NCBI GenBank assembly: GCA_965228975.1 | Contig: OZ245851.1 | Span: forward strand, 4,154,001-4,218,000 | DNA from: JAJFJD01 sp965228975 | GTDB taxonomy: Bacteria; Pseudomonadota; Alphaproteobacteria; UBA8366 | Direction of reading: 5' to 3' | Length of the DNA: 64,000 nt | In this document: piece after piece, positions 1 to 7,975 of the stretch | Position numbering within the stretch: position 1 is the first letter of the stretch | How the letters are laid out: each line of letters opens with the position of its first letter | Position numbers and translations under genes: made by a program | The notes under the pieces: model-generated | Told to the model about the DNA's origin: nothing | Seen by the model: only the letters and a program-made list of their open reading frames with translations | The model's database searches: none

Positions 1-18
1 CCGGCCGATTAAGGCCAA

Positions 19-966
19 CTAGCCTTTTTTCTTCTTTTTCCGGGCGTCCTTGGCTTTCTTAAGGTCGCGGATAATGTCGTAGTCCGACGACTTCATCGGA
101 ACGAACTTGTCGGATTTGACGTTATCCAGGAACTTCTTCGCATCGCCCTCTTTCGTTAGCCCCAGGAAGGTCTCGCGAATGTTCTTCTTGATGTCGTCGC
201 ACAACGTGTTGCGATAGACGAACGGATCCTGCGGGATCGGCGCGGACTGCCACAACACCTGGACGTCGGACAGTTTCGCTTCGCCCTTGTTCACCACGTT
301 ATCGAAACGGTGCGTCGCGACGAAGGCGGCATCGACCTTGCCCTTGACGACGGCGACCGACGACAGCTCATGGCTGCCGGTGTAGGCGACCTTGCCGAAG
401 TATTTGTCGATGTCCATGCCGATGACCTTCGAGAACACGATCCGCGGCATCAGGTTGCCCGACGTGCTGCCGGGGTCGGTCAGTCCGATGGTCGCGCCCT
501 TGAGCGTCTTGACGTCGGTGAATTTCGTGCCCTTCTTCGAGATCAACGCGGCGCGGTAGCCGGGGCCTTCTTCCTGCAGGTGGCCCTTCCGTTTCGCGTA
601 GGTGGCGAACACTTCGACGGTCGGGTCTTTCGAATTCGCGATGATATACGTATAGGGTCCGAGCACCGCGACATCGACGAACTTGCTGAGCAAGCCTTCC
701 ACGACCGAGGCGTAGGAGGTCGGCATGAAGAACTCGATCTTCTTGCCGGTCAGTTTGGCCATGCGGTCGGTAACCGGCTTGTAAAGCTGCAGCTCGGCCA
801 CGGTTTCTTCCGTCGGCACCATCGCGAAGGTAAGCGCCTTGGGATTTTCGCATTGCGCCATCGCGGTTCCGGCGCCCGCCATCATCACGGTGGCCAAGGC
901 CAAGCCGCCGGCGAACCGTTTGCCGAATTGCGAGCGCGTTATTCCTCTGTTCTGCGTCGTCTTCAT
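19..966 (-). CDS. PhnD-like periplasmic substrate-binding protein
   Basis: The 315-residue product resembles phosphate/phosphite/phosphonate ABC transporter binding proteins (PhnD/SsuA/transferrin-like fold). A twin-lysine-free signal peptide with a hydrophobic core (residues about 18-37, ending AMA-Q) predicts export. Typical blocks follow: LTFAMVPTEE at the mature N-terminus, VAVLGPYTYI near residue 100, and the IGLTDPGSTSGNLMP ligand-pocket loop near 160. The start is supported by a GGGAGA Shine-Dalgarno about 8 nt upstream. The C-terminus ends in an unusual run of five to six lysines. No permease or ATPase gene is adjacent within the window (the partner genes could lie to the left). It is divergent from a LysR gene, which may control it. 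The ligand cannot be read from sequence. Confidence 0.85.
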   Translation of the reverse strand: MKTTQNRGITRSQFGKRFAGGLALATVMMAGAGTAMAQCENPKALTFAMVPTEETVAELQLYKPVTDRMAKLTGKKIEFFMPTSYASVVEGLLSKFVDVAVLGPYTYIIANSKDPTVEVFATYAKRKGHLQEEGPGYRAALISKKGTKFTDVKTLKGATIGLTDPGSTSGNLMPRIVFSKVIGMDIDKYFGKVAYTGSHELSSVAVVKGKVDAAFVATHRFDNVVNKGEAKLSDVQVLWQSAPIPQDPFVYRNTLCDDIKKNIRETFLGLTKEGDAKKFLDNVKSDKFVPMKSSDYDIIRDLKKAKDARKKKKKG

Positions 967-1384
967 TGGATGTCTCCCTAATCTTGTGCCGGGAAGCCCA
1001 CCGACGGTTGTCCAACGGCTAGATGGCTCCCGACTTTTTTGTGTGGCACCATTGTCTGCTCATGTGCCTCGGCACTCAAATGCAGCTCGTGCGCTTCAGG
1101 CCCGCGGTCCCCCTCCTTGAATGTCGAATCCGGAATGCGATCGGCCAAATCGGCCGGGCCGATGGGTCGGAGGTGCATTGCCAGGACAATCGAAACCGGA
1201 CCACCCGCCGCCGAGTCGCGACGGTGATCTTGCGGTTCCGAGAGTGATGCCTGCATCCGACACTTTCACCCCTTCGCAGCCCGAGTAGCCAACCGGCTGC
1301 GCACGATCGTGCAAGTGAGGATGATCCTACGAACCCATCTATTGGACAAATAGAAAAAAAATATAGTATCTATTGATATAAACG
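967..1384. promoter_or_regulatory. Divergent promoter region with LysR-type T-N11-A site
   Basis: This 418-bp gap separates the PhnD-like gene and the LysR gene. The last 70 bp before the LysR start are strikingly AT-rich. They contain CTATT-GGACA-AATAG (1339-1353), an interrupted inverted repeat that also fits the LysR-type T-N11-A consensus (T1340, A1352), and TATC-TATT-GATA (1367-1378), a second small palindrome. These are good candidates for autoregulation and for control of the divergent transporter gene. Nothing coding was recognised in 1000-1320. Confidence 0.45.
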
Positions 1385-2254
1385 ATGATATTCACACAAC
1401 TCAGAACCTTTCACGCAGTGGCGACGGAGCGGGGTTTTACCGCCGCGTCGCGCGTGCTGAATATCGGCCAGCCGACCTTGACCAGTCAGGTCCGCGCGCT
1501 CGAGCAGATGTTCGATGTGGAACTCTTCCATCGGCGCGGCCGGCGTATCGAGTTGACCGAGGCCGGCGCCGCCCTGTTCGAGATCACCCGGCGGATCATG
1601 GATCTGGAGGGTCAGGCCCGCGACACGCTCAGCGCCTTCGGCGGGTTCCATCGGGGCACGCTGCATGTCGGCGCGGTCGGACCGTATCACGCGACGGAGA
1701 TGTTGAGCGCCTTCAGCGAGCGGTATCCCGGCGTCCATCTCGCCGTGACGGTCGGCAACTCGCAGGAAATGGTCGACCAGCTGCTCGACTATTCCGCCGA
1801 TGTCGCCGTCCTCGCCCATGTCGAAGACGACGACCGGATATTCGCCATGCCCTACAGCCGGCACAAGGTGGTGGTCTTCGTGCACACGGGGCACCGATTC
1901 GCGAAACGGAAGAAGATCCGGGTCGAGGAGCTACAGGGCGAGCGCATGGTCATGCGCGAAAGCGGCTCGGCGACCCGCCTCGCCTTCGAGGACATGCTGC
2001 AGCGGCACAAGATTGAGATCGATCCGGTGATGGAGATCGGCAGCCGCGAGGCGGTGTGGCTGGCCGTCGCCCGCGGCATCGGGATCGGCTTCGTCTCCGA
2101 GATCGAGTTCATTCCCCACCCAGACCTGCGCACCGTGGAAATCTCCGATGCCGACGTCTACACCACGGCCCACGTCAACTGCCTGATGGAGCGCCGCAAC
2201 GCGCAGCTCATCGACGCCTTCTTCGACGTCGCCGCGCTGACCAAGCGGCTATAG
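1385..2254 (+). CDS. LysR-family transcriptional regulator
   Basis: The 289-residue protein has the standard LysR layout. An N-terminal winged HTH (residues about 3-62: FTQLRTFHAVATERGFTAAS, then NIGQPTLTSQVRALEQMFDV) is followed by a two-lobed effector domain (about 90-285). Length is normal and the gene appears intact. It reads divergently from the PhnD-like gene, the usual LysR arrangement with its target. The last 38 bp, including the stop codon, are repeated with two mismatches at 6513-6550, on the far side of the CBASS island, so this gene end looks like the insertion target of that island. A second, degraded copy of part of its C-terminal domain lies at 7976-8081. The effector is unknown. 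Confidence 0.93.
   Translation: MIFTQLRTFHAVATERGFTAASRVLNIGQPTLTSQVRALEQMFDVELFHRRGRRIELTEAGAALFEITRRIMDLEGQARDTLSAFGGFHRGTLHVGAVGPYHATEMLSAFSERYPGVHLAVTVGNSQEMVDQLLDYSADVAVLAHVEDDDRIFAMPYSRHKVVVFVHTGHRFAKRKKIRVEELQGERMVMRESGSATRLAFEDMLQRHKIEIDPVMEIGSREAVWLAVARGIGIGFVSEIEFIPHPDLRTVEISDADVYTTAHVNCLMERRNAQLIDAFFDVAALTKRL
2217..2254 (+). repeat. 38-bp direct repeat, left copy (LysR 3' end)
   Basis: This is the 3' end of the LysR gene, beginning CCTTCTTCGACGTCGCCG and ending at the TAG stop. It matches 6513-6550 at 36 of 38 positions (differences at 2235 C/T and 2251 A/T). The two copies are in the same orientation and flank the lower-GC CBASS segment, as attL/attR copies flank an integrated element. 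Confidence 0.8.
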
Positions 2255-2285
2255 GGCTATCAAGTCAAATAGCGCCGGAAACACC

Positions 2286-3329
2286 TTAGAATATTGGCTG
2301 TACTGCGGAATGGTATCGTTCTCGAGGAGAAGTCATTGAGGCGAAAAACTGCGAGATAGCTCTTTCATTCGCTAGAAAATCCCGCTTCGCCAAATCCGGC
2401 AGCCGGCCAAAAGCCAAGTCGTAATCATCCAATTCTACTTGCGCGTCCTTGCCCGTCGGTTCGAGGCGCAAACAGCGATTTGGACCAAGCAACAACTTGG
2501 CCTGCGCAGTTGCGTTGTCGGTGGTGAGAAACATGGCCGCCTTGATAACTTCCTTCCAAGCCCAAATGCCACCAAACACGCCTGATGGACTGAGTTCGAA
2601 CGGCGGATTTCCGGTCCCGACACTGAATACTTCAATCTGCTCTGGAGTTAAATCGTACGCCGTCAACGCATCAACTATAGCGACCATCACCGGATTATTT
2701 GCCCATACGCCGCCGTCGAGAAAAATCCGTCCGCTTTCATTATGTTCGTAGCCCTTAAGATATGTTGGGGCAGCTGAAGTCGACCGGGCTACTTCCCACA
2801 TTGGTGTCAGATGATCGTATTGAAAGTCTTCATGGTGATCTGTCTTGAAAACTGCAATCTCTGTCTTGGGCATCATAAAAGCTGGTATTACGAGCCTCAC
2901 AACGGATTCGCCGAGTAGATGGTCTCCAAACCGCTGCTTGAGAGCTTTTTCAAGTTCTTCGTGTGCAAGTTTCGGCCGATAAACCCAGCCCATCAAATGA
3001 CGCGCTTTACTAAACCAGCGCCCCGGCAAAGGTGGAAATATCTTTCGTCCGTCGTCGCGATAGAAGGATGTGATTTCTTCCGTTGAGAACTCAAGCCCCA
3101 ACCCAAGCGCAATGATACCGCCAGTCGATGTGCCCGAAATCATGTCGAAGAACCGCGCAATACTGTTGCCACTCCCTAACGATTCCTCACAATGTCGTAG
3201 AAGTTCCGCCGTGTAGATTCCTTTGATGCCTCCACCGTCGAGCGCTAGGATTTTGAACGTCTGATCCTTCGGCCATGGTTGACGATGCCGCTTGGTCTCA
3301 AGGCTGTTCGAACGCCGTTCAGTGAACAT
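2286..3329 (-). CDS. capV: Patatin-like phospholipase, CBASS effector (CapV-type)
   Basis: The 347-residue protein has a complete patatin catalytic site: the DGGGIKG oxyanion-hole loop (residues 31-37), the nucleophile elbow GTSTG with Ser68, and the aspartate in DGG (Asp205) of the Ser-Asp dyad. In CBASS, CapV-type patatins are activated by a cyclic nucleotide made by the CD-NTase and degrade membrane phospholipid, stopping phage growth by killing or arresting the cell. Here it is the last gene of a three-gene minus-strand operon, 23 nt after the E2-like gene. The start has only a weak ribosome-binding site, so expression may depend on coupling. No signal peptide is seen, consistent with a cytosolic enzyme acting on the inner membrane. 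GC content is visibly lower than in the surrounding chromosome. Confidence 0.9.
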   Translation of the reverse strand: MFTERRSNSLETKRHRQPWPKDQTFKILALDGGGIKGIYTAELLRHCEESLGSGNSIARFFDMISGTSTGGIIALGLGLEFSTEEITSFYRDDGRKIFPPLPGRWFSKARHLMGWVYRPKLAHEELEKALKQRFGDHLLGESVVRLVIPAFMMPKTEIAVFKTDHHEDFQYDHLTPMWEVARSTSAAPTYLKGYEHNESGRIFLDGGVWANNPVMVAIVDALTAYDLTPEQIEVFSVGTGNPPFELSPSGVFGGIWAWKEVIKAAMFLTTDNATAQAKLLLGPNRCLRLEPTGKDAQVELDDYDLAFGRLPDLAKRDFLANERAISQFFASMTSPRERYHSAVQPIF

Positions 3330-3352
3330 CGGCTATCAGCTCGTTCGCCGTC

Positions 3353-3823
3353 TTATTTCCGAGGCATGCACGCTACACTCTCGTAGCCAACGCTGGGTGC
3401 AAGCCATTCTCCTGTCATATGCCAAAGTTCATAATAGACGAGCCATTCGGCGGCCCAATAAATTGTCGTTTCCGCAATTAGATCGGCCGGGGACCACTCG
3501 GACCCCTCAGGGTCAAACAGACACAAGCCAGAACGAGTTGGCTTTTCCGTATGAAAGATCAGATGAGGAATTTCAGCGAAGGTACCGCCTGGCCGCGGCG
3601 CAAGTGGCGGATCGTCAATCATTACATACGGCAATAACATCGAGCGCGGATGCCAAAACAGCGATATGGAGTAACGTTGTGCCTTGGGCCGCAATGGTCC
3701 TGTCCAACAGAGCGTTCCATCCGGCAGTTTGCGGCCTCGAAAATCGGGCCAAAGCCGGCGCATCGCCGTCAACTGTGAGTTTGGCGAACGGCGTTTGCTT
3801 TCGTTACTTGCCATCTCCGCCAT
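3353..3823 (-). CDS. E2-like (UBC-fold) protein of type II-short CBASS
   Basis: The product is about 156 residues from the ATG at 3823. A TTG one codon earlier and a second ATG at 3814 are alternatives. It shows the pattern of bacterial E2-like proteins: WTGPLRP, RYSISLFW, an IPHLIF strand, LCLFDP with the presumed catalytic Cys101, then TIYWAAEWLVYYELWHMTGEW. Type II-short CBASS carries such a lone E2 without E1 or JAB partner. Known members attach the C-terminus of the CD-NTase to targets and so prime the synthase. The reading frame overlaps the 3' end of the CD-NTase gene by 20 nt (11 nt for the later start), which implies translational coupling. Family assignment rests on motifs and gene context, not on a profile search. 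Confidence 0.82.
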   Translation of the reverse strand: MAEMASNESKRRSPNSQLTAMRRLWPDFRGRKLPDGTLCWTGPLRPKAQRYSISLFWHPRSMLLPYVMIDDPPLAPRPGGTFAEIPHLIFHTEKPTRSGLCLFDPEGSEWSPADLIAETTIYWAAEWLVYYELWHMTGEWLAPSVGYESVACMPRK

Positions 3824-5090
3824 CAAGAAAAGATGAGTGAAAGTTGTGGGTCGGGACCTCGCTATGCCGGTCGGATGACACTACGATTGCCGGTGCCTGG
3901 ATCGCACCCGTGCGAGCGGCGGATAGGATCGGAGCCGCATCGACCCGCCGATCATGGCGGGCAGCAAGCACGGAGCGCTGTTCTCGTCCTACACGTTCAC
4001 CAAAGAGATCGTCTATTGCCTTAGCGATATCCACAAGCGGGGCAACCGCAATCGCTTCAAGTCGTTCTGTAAGGTGTTCGCACTGTTCAGCGAGGGTGCG
4101 CATATCATCGACCCCGGCACTCCCGGCACGGGGCCAACGGTCGTTGATCAAATCGGAAGGATATGACGGGTTTTCTTCCTGCGGTCGCGTATCGTTTTCG
4201 ATATGCTCTCTCATGATTTTCGCCGTCGAATCAGCCAGCACAAAGAGCTGTGCTGATAAGCCGAGTTGGATATATCCGACGTCGGCAGCCCGCTTGGTTA
4301 GGTAAATGGACGGTGGACGGCTTAAGTCGAGATTCTCATAGCGTTGGTTCAGGAAACGCTTGAGTAATTTTAGAGCCACAGCCTCCTGCGCGTCGATAGC
4401 GCTCGGGATCATAGGTGGAAGATCAAGTTGGTCGGCCCTTGTCACAACGTGACGTTCATCCTTGTCGATGAACTGCAGTCGATTGCGCACAGCGGTGGCA
4501 CGATGGCGAGCAAGGCTTTCAGCAAACGCAGCTTGGCCGATACCGACCGTAGATCGGAACCAAGCCGTGAAGCCCCAAGGATTTGAGTCCACACGATACG
4601 CCGTTCCCTGATCGGGCGAATGGAAGATTTCACCAGCACGGGGTATGGAAATCCGGGCACGCCGGTCCATAATTGCCACGTCCATGTGCATGAATGCGAA
4701 TTGGATTTGAACGCAACGGGTACAGCGCTCGATAGCGATAGCGCCGGGGAAACTTTGCAACGCTTCTTCCAATTCATCGAGCGCCCGGCTGTCTTCCCAG
4801 TCAACAGGAACGTCTATTTCTACAATCGCATCGACATCGAACCGGTCATCCTCCGTTCCACTGACGATCGTAGTGCTAGTGGCTATCGATCCCTGTGCGT
4901 AAATAAGGCTTATGCCATCGATCAGGTACGGAGCGAGGGGACTGTTTTCGCGTTCGAGATGCATTTTTAAGAGCCGATATCGGTTCTCCGCGATTTTCCG
5001 GTCACGGGGACTAAGTTCTATGATTGTCGCGACATCGAGAAGAATCTCATCAAGGGCATCTGTTTGATAGAATGGGTTTTGGCAAGACAT
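3804..5090 (-). CDS. CD-NTase (cGAS/DncV-like cyclic oligonucleotide synthase)
   Basis: The 428-residue protein carries the nucleotidyltransferase core: GS in YAQGSIATST (residues 67-68), the metal-binding DVD (85-87) in RFDVDAIVEI, and the third aspartate in HMDVAIMD (Asp137). This is the phage sensor and second-messenger synthase of CBASS. The C-terminal tail (about 385-428) is low in structure-forming residues and ends LDGGDGK. Type II CD-NTases are normally conjugated through a C-terminal Gly or Ala, so the final Lys after GG-D-G is unusual. A strong Shine-Dalgarno (AAGGAAAGG) lies just upstream of the ATG. The clade (possibly G, which often has lone E2 genes) and the product nucleotide cannot be settled by eye. 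Confidence 0.9.
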   Translation of the reverse strand: MSCQNPFYQTDALDEILLDVATIIELSPRDRKIAENRYRLLKMHLERENSPLAPYLIDGISLIYAQGSIATSTTIVSGTEDDRFDVDAIVEIDVPVDWEDSRALDELEEALQSFPGAIAIERCTRCVQIQFAFMHMDVAIMDRRARISIPRAGEIFHSPDQGTAYRVDSNPWGFTAWFRSTVGIGQAAFAESLARHRATAVRNRLQFIDKDERHVVTRADQLDLPPMIPSAIDAQEAVALKLLKRFLNQRYENLDLSRPPSIYLTKRAADVGYIQLGLSAQLFVLADSTAKIMREHIENDTRPQEENPSYPSDLINDRWPRAGSAGVDDMRTLAEQCEHLTERLEAIAVAPLVDIAKAIDDLFGERVGREQRSVLAARHDRRVDAAPILSAARTGAIQAPAIVVSSDRHSEVPTHNFHSSFLDGGDGK

Positions 5091-5155
5091 GGGCCTTTCC
5101 TTCGGTCTGGCAGCAGCACCGGGGGCGAGTGATCAATGCCGCAATCAATTGCTTG

Positions 5156-5186
5156 GACATGTCGAATCCGACATGACATACATGTC
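5156..5186. promoter_or_regulatory. Probable CapH operator cluster in the CBASS divergent promoter
   Basis: The 148-bp gap between the divergent CD-NTase and HTH genes holds three overlapping palindromic elements built from the half-site GACATG: GACATGTC (5156-5163), TGTCG-AATC-CGACA (5160-5173) and GACAT-AC-ATGTC (5175-5186). A further GACATG overlaps the HTH gene start (5236-5241). A repressor bound here could silence both the CBASS operon and its own gene. Inference from symmetry and position only. Confidence 0.55.
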
Positions 5187-5238
5187 TAAAATTACGGCGC
5201 ACAAAAATTAGCGTCAAGGTTTATCTGTCGGAGTAGAC

Positions 5239-5586
5239 ATGACTGAAGATCGCGATTCGACTGACGTTTTCCGCGAAAGGCTGAAAAAAGCCCGAAAATT
5301 AAGAGGTTACAGCCAAGAGGCCTTGGCGAGGCGCGCACGCATGCCCTCCAGTTCGATTGCACATTTCGAGAGCAGCCGCAGACCGTCCTTCGATTCGCTA
5401 AAGCGACTCGCGATCGCCCTGGAAATCACCACAGACTACTTACTTGGCCGCGTCGATAGCCCTGAAATGACGCAAGATGGTGATCCGCTATTCAGAGACG
5501 TCGCAAAACTAACAGGGGACGACCGCGAGATCGCTAAGGAATTTTTGCAGATGTTGGCAGACCGGAAGACCAGGAAAGATGAATGA
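5239..5586 (+). CDS. capH: XRE-family HTH regulator, CapH-like
   Basis: The 115-residue protein has an N-terminal HTH_3 domain (residues about 10-66: FRERLKKARKLRGYSQEALA ... IAHFESSRRPSFDSLKRLA ... TTDYLLGR) and a short C-terminal helical part that could be a dimerisation or protease-cleavage region. It starts 5 nt after GGAG. The gene is divergent from the CBASS operon and overlaps the downstream protease gene by 4 nt (ATGA). In the described CapH/CapP systems, CapH represses CBASS and is cleaved by the neighbouring ImmA/IrrE-type peptidase CapP, for example after DNA damage. The same gene order and orientation here supports that role, but the pair could also be a generic ImmR/ImmA switch. 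Confidence 0.8.
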   Translation: MTEDRDSTDVFRERLKKARKLRGYSQEALARRARMPSSSIAHFESSRRPSFDSLKRLAIALEITTDYLLGRVDSPEMTQDGDPLFRDVAKLTGDDREIAKEFLQMLADRKTRKDE

Positions 5587-6464
5587 ACCGGATTTTCAGC
5601 CTTAAGCTAGCCCAGCAAACTGCGGAATCCTTCTTGAAGGAGGAAGGGTTTATGCAACTGCCGATCGATCCATTTGCCATCGCAAGAAGCCGGGACATCA
5701 TGGTCCAAGGCAAATCGGGGCAGCATGACGGTGTGTCTGGCATGCTGTTACGACACGGCAACAATTTCGGCATCATCTATGCTACTCATATCCCCAGTAT
5801 CGGCTTCCAGCGCTTTAGCATTAGTCACGAGTTAGGGCACTATTTTCTTCCGGGCCATGTCGACCACGTCCTGGAGAACGGCACGCACAGTTCTCGCGCC
5901 GGGTTTGTGACCAACGACCCTTATGAGTTGGAGGCCGATCATTTCGCGGCCGGACTTCTGATGCCGGAATCACCCTTCCGCTCGGCGATCGACCGTCATG
6001 AACCTGGCTTGGACGCCATAGATGCAGTCGCAGACCTATGTATGACGTCCCGTACAGCCACTGCGATCCGCTTCGCCGAACTGACTGACGCCGCGGTCGC
6101 CGTCATAGTTAGCACCGGCAGTACGATTGATTACTGCTTCATGTCCAAGACCATGAAATCTCTCCCAAATCTCGATTGGATTCGCAAAGGATCGCATTTA
6201 CCAAAAGGGTCAGCGACAGCCAACCTTACCGCCCGGAGTGACGCTGTATTGGCTGGAGAATATGTTACCGATGAGACCGATCTGCGCAACTGGCTTGGTG
6301 GAACGACAGAACTAATCGTCTCGGAAGAGTCAGTGGGCCTCGGACGATACGGCAAGGTCCTGACCGTTCTCACCTCAAGCGAACTCTGCGAGGATGAGTA
6401 CTCCGATGATGATCTCGACGAAATCGATCTCGTCGAAAGCTGGACCCCTCGTTTCCGACGTTGA
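5583..6464 (+). CDS. capP: ImmA/IrrE (COG2856) metallopeptidase, CapP-like
   Basis: The 293-residue protein contains a zinc-protease motif HELGH (residues 82-86) and the downstream acidic ligand region ELEADHFAAGLLMP (115-128, with Glu117 the likely third ligand), the hallmark of ImmA/IrrE peptidases. A C-terminal domain (about 155-290) has no motif I recognise with certainty and ends in an acidic stretch (DEYSDDDLDEID). CapP proteins activate CBASS by cutting CapH. No cysteine lies between the HELGH and the Glu ligand, so a cysteine-switch inhibition as reported for some CapP is not obvious here. Translation is probably coupled to capH through an ATGA overlap. Base composition matches the island, not the flanking chromosome. 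Confidence 0.82.
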   Translation: MNRIFSLKLAQQTAESFLKEEGFMQLPIDPFAIARSRDIMVQGKSGQHDGVSGMLLRHGNNFGIIYATHIPSIGFQRFSISHELGHYFLPGHVDHVLENGTHSSRAGFVTNDPYELEADHFAAGLLMPESPFRSAIDRHEPGLDAIDAVADLCMTSRTATAIRFAELTDAAVAVIVSTGSTIDYCFMSKTMKSLPNLDWIRKGSHLPKGSATANLTARSDAVLAGEYVTDETDLRNWLGGTTELIVSEESVGLGRYGKVLTVLTSSELCEDEYSDDDLDEIDLVESWTPRFRR

Positions 6465-6512
6465 TGTTCGGCACATTCACTTATGGTTCGTTCGTGCGTA
6501 CTCTAATCCCAA

Positions 6513-6550
6513 CCTTCTTCGACGTCGCCGTGCTGACCAAGCGGCTTTAG
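6513..6550 (+). repeat. 38-bp direct repeat, right copy (displaced LysR 3' end)
   Basis: This sequence repeats the last 38 bp of the LysR gene (2217-2254) with two substitutions and still reads FFDVAVLTKRL-stop. It has no LysR gene body upstream. It is followed at once by a GCGGCT-TTAG-AGCCGC hairpin that the left copy lacks. Confidence 0.8.
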
Positions 6551-6556
6551 AGCCGC
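6541..6556 (+). terminator. Hairpin overlapping the displaced LysR stop codon
   Basis: GCGGCT (6541-6546), loop TTAG, AGCCGC (6551-6556) form a perfect 6-bp stem. The usual U-tract is missing. It may be the original LysR terminator, now separated from its gene by the CBASS island. The rest of 6465-6652 shows no other recognisable feature. Confidence 0.35.
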
Positions 6557-6652
6557 GGCGGCCCCGATCGGGCGCCCCGCTATCGAAAGACGTGATTTGT
6601 CACTCACCGAAACGGTGATTACGGTTAGGGATAACAGTCATATTTCACGAAC

Positions 6653-7942
6653 ATGGTGCCTATCATGGAACAGCCCAAGGTTTCCGAAGCCCACGGTGCG
6701 GCGGACTCAGCGACAGGGTCGACCGTCTATGTGCCGTCCCTCCAACTCACGGCGGGACAGCCGGCGCCGATCGCGGCGAACGGCGGATTGTCCTACATGT
6801 CGCTCGACCGGGACGGCGACGGGGGAACGGCCGCCGCGACAGAGATCGCCCTCGAACAGGTCGCCGGGGGAGAAGGGCAAAAGACCATCGAGATGCTGGA
6901 GACCGCGCCGCCCGGCCCGATCGAGACCAAGTGGGGCGTCGGGTTCCGGGAATATGAGGAATGCCTGGATTACATCCGGGCGAACAACATCGAAGCGCCG
7001 GAGGGCGGCGTGGCGCTGCCGCTGCGCTACGCCATCTACGAGCAGCCGACATACTCCATCGTCCCGTCCAATGCCTTGTGGCGCGACCCGGCCCGCAAGG
7101 CCGATGCGGACGCGATGCGGAAGGAGGAGACGGACATCAAGCGACGATGCCTCTATTTCCCGCAGGTGTTGCGCGACGCCCGGCGGCTGGAGGAATACTA
7201 TCCGGGCCTTTCGCCCAGCAGCCCCGAAAGCATGGACCGGCTCGGCCTGTCCCTGGCGCACTGCGAGTCCAAGTGCGAGAACTTCTACGACTCGGCCGAG
7301 GTGGAACGCGTGTTCTACCCGGAGATCGAAAAGCTTCTCCTGGATTTCTTCCCGGGTGCGACGGACGCCCTCGTGTACAACCACGATGTGTTCGATCAGG
7401 ACTACACGGGCGACCGCACCGAGGACCAGGACAACAAGAACCCGGGCGTGAATGCGAATTACGTCAACCTCGTCCACAACGATCTGAACGACAACAGCGG
7501 CCGCGTGCGCTGCCGCGAGTTGCTCACCAAGAATCTCCGGAACTTCGGGCGCGAGCAGCACTATACGGAGGCGGAAGCCGACGCGAAGATGTCGCGGCGC
7601 TTTATGTCGATCAATCTTGCGAAACCGATGGAGACCGTCCGCCAGAATCCCTTCGTGCTGTGCGCCTGGCCCTCCTTCGCGGACCAGCCGTATATCACCA
7701 ACTACCGGATCTATGACGACCGCGTCGGCGAGACCACACGCTTCACCTACCGCCCGGACCACGAGTGGTATTGGTTCCCGAACCAGAAGCCGACCGAGGT
7801 CTCGATGCTCAAATGCTACGACTCTGTCACTGACGGCTCGGTGTCGCGCTGGTCGTTCCACAGCGCCTGCATCGACCCGACCGCGCCGGATGACGCGCCC
7901 TGCCGCAAGAATGTCGTGGTCCGGTCCTTCGTCTTTTTCTAG
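6653..7942 (+). CDS. CmcJ/NvfI (AsaB, GA4-desaturase-like) oxidoreductase homologue
   Basis: The 429-residue protein (ATG at 6653, or the fifth residue Met at 6665; no clear Shine-Dalgarno) resembles the AsaB/CmcJ/GA4-desaturase family. The signs are a YNHDVF block near residue 243, NPFVLCAWPSF near 335, and a C-terminal stretch WYWFPNQKPTEVSMLKCYDS ... WSFHSACIDP ... VVRSFVFF typical of that family. Members are mainly fungal or actinobacterial and are linked to hydroxylation or desaturation in secondary metabolism. The first 90 residues are low-complexity and not recognised. The gene is isolated between the displaced LysR end and a LysR remnant, so it may be cargo of a mobile segment. The exact reaction is unknown. 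Confidence 0.6.
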   Translation: MVPIMEQPKVSEAHGAADSATGSTVYVPSLQLTAGQPAPIAANGGLSYMSLDRDGDGGTAAATEIALEQVAGGEGQKTIEMLETAPPGPIETKWGVGFREYEECLDYIRANNIEAPEGGVALPLRYAIYEQPTYSIVPSNALWRDPARKADADAMRKEETDIKRRCLYFPQVLRDARRLEEYYPGLSPSSPESMDRLGLSLAHCESKCENFYDSAEVERVFYPEIEKLLLDFFPGATDALVYNHDVFDQDYTGDRTEDQDNKNPGVNANYVNLVHNDLNDNSGRVRCRELLTKNLRNFGREQHYTEAEADAKMSRRFMSINLAKPMETVRQNPFVLCAWPSFADQPYITNYRIYDDRVGETTRFTYRPDHEWYWFPNQKPTEVSMLKCYDSVTDGSVSRWSFHSACIDPTAPDDAPCRKNVVVRSFVFF

Positions 7943-7975
7943 GAAGAAAAATGCGGCGTGGTCGGCGTGAGCCGG

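Noticed and set aside
2217..6550. Terminal inverted repeats of a transposon around the CBASS island
   Set aside because: The two 38-bp copies are direct, not inverted, and no transposase is present; a gene-end attachment-like site fits better.
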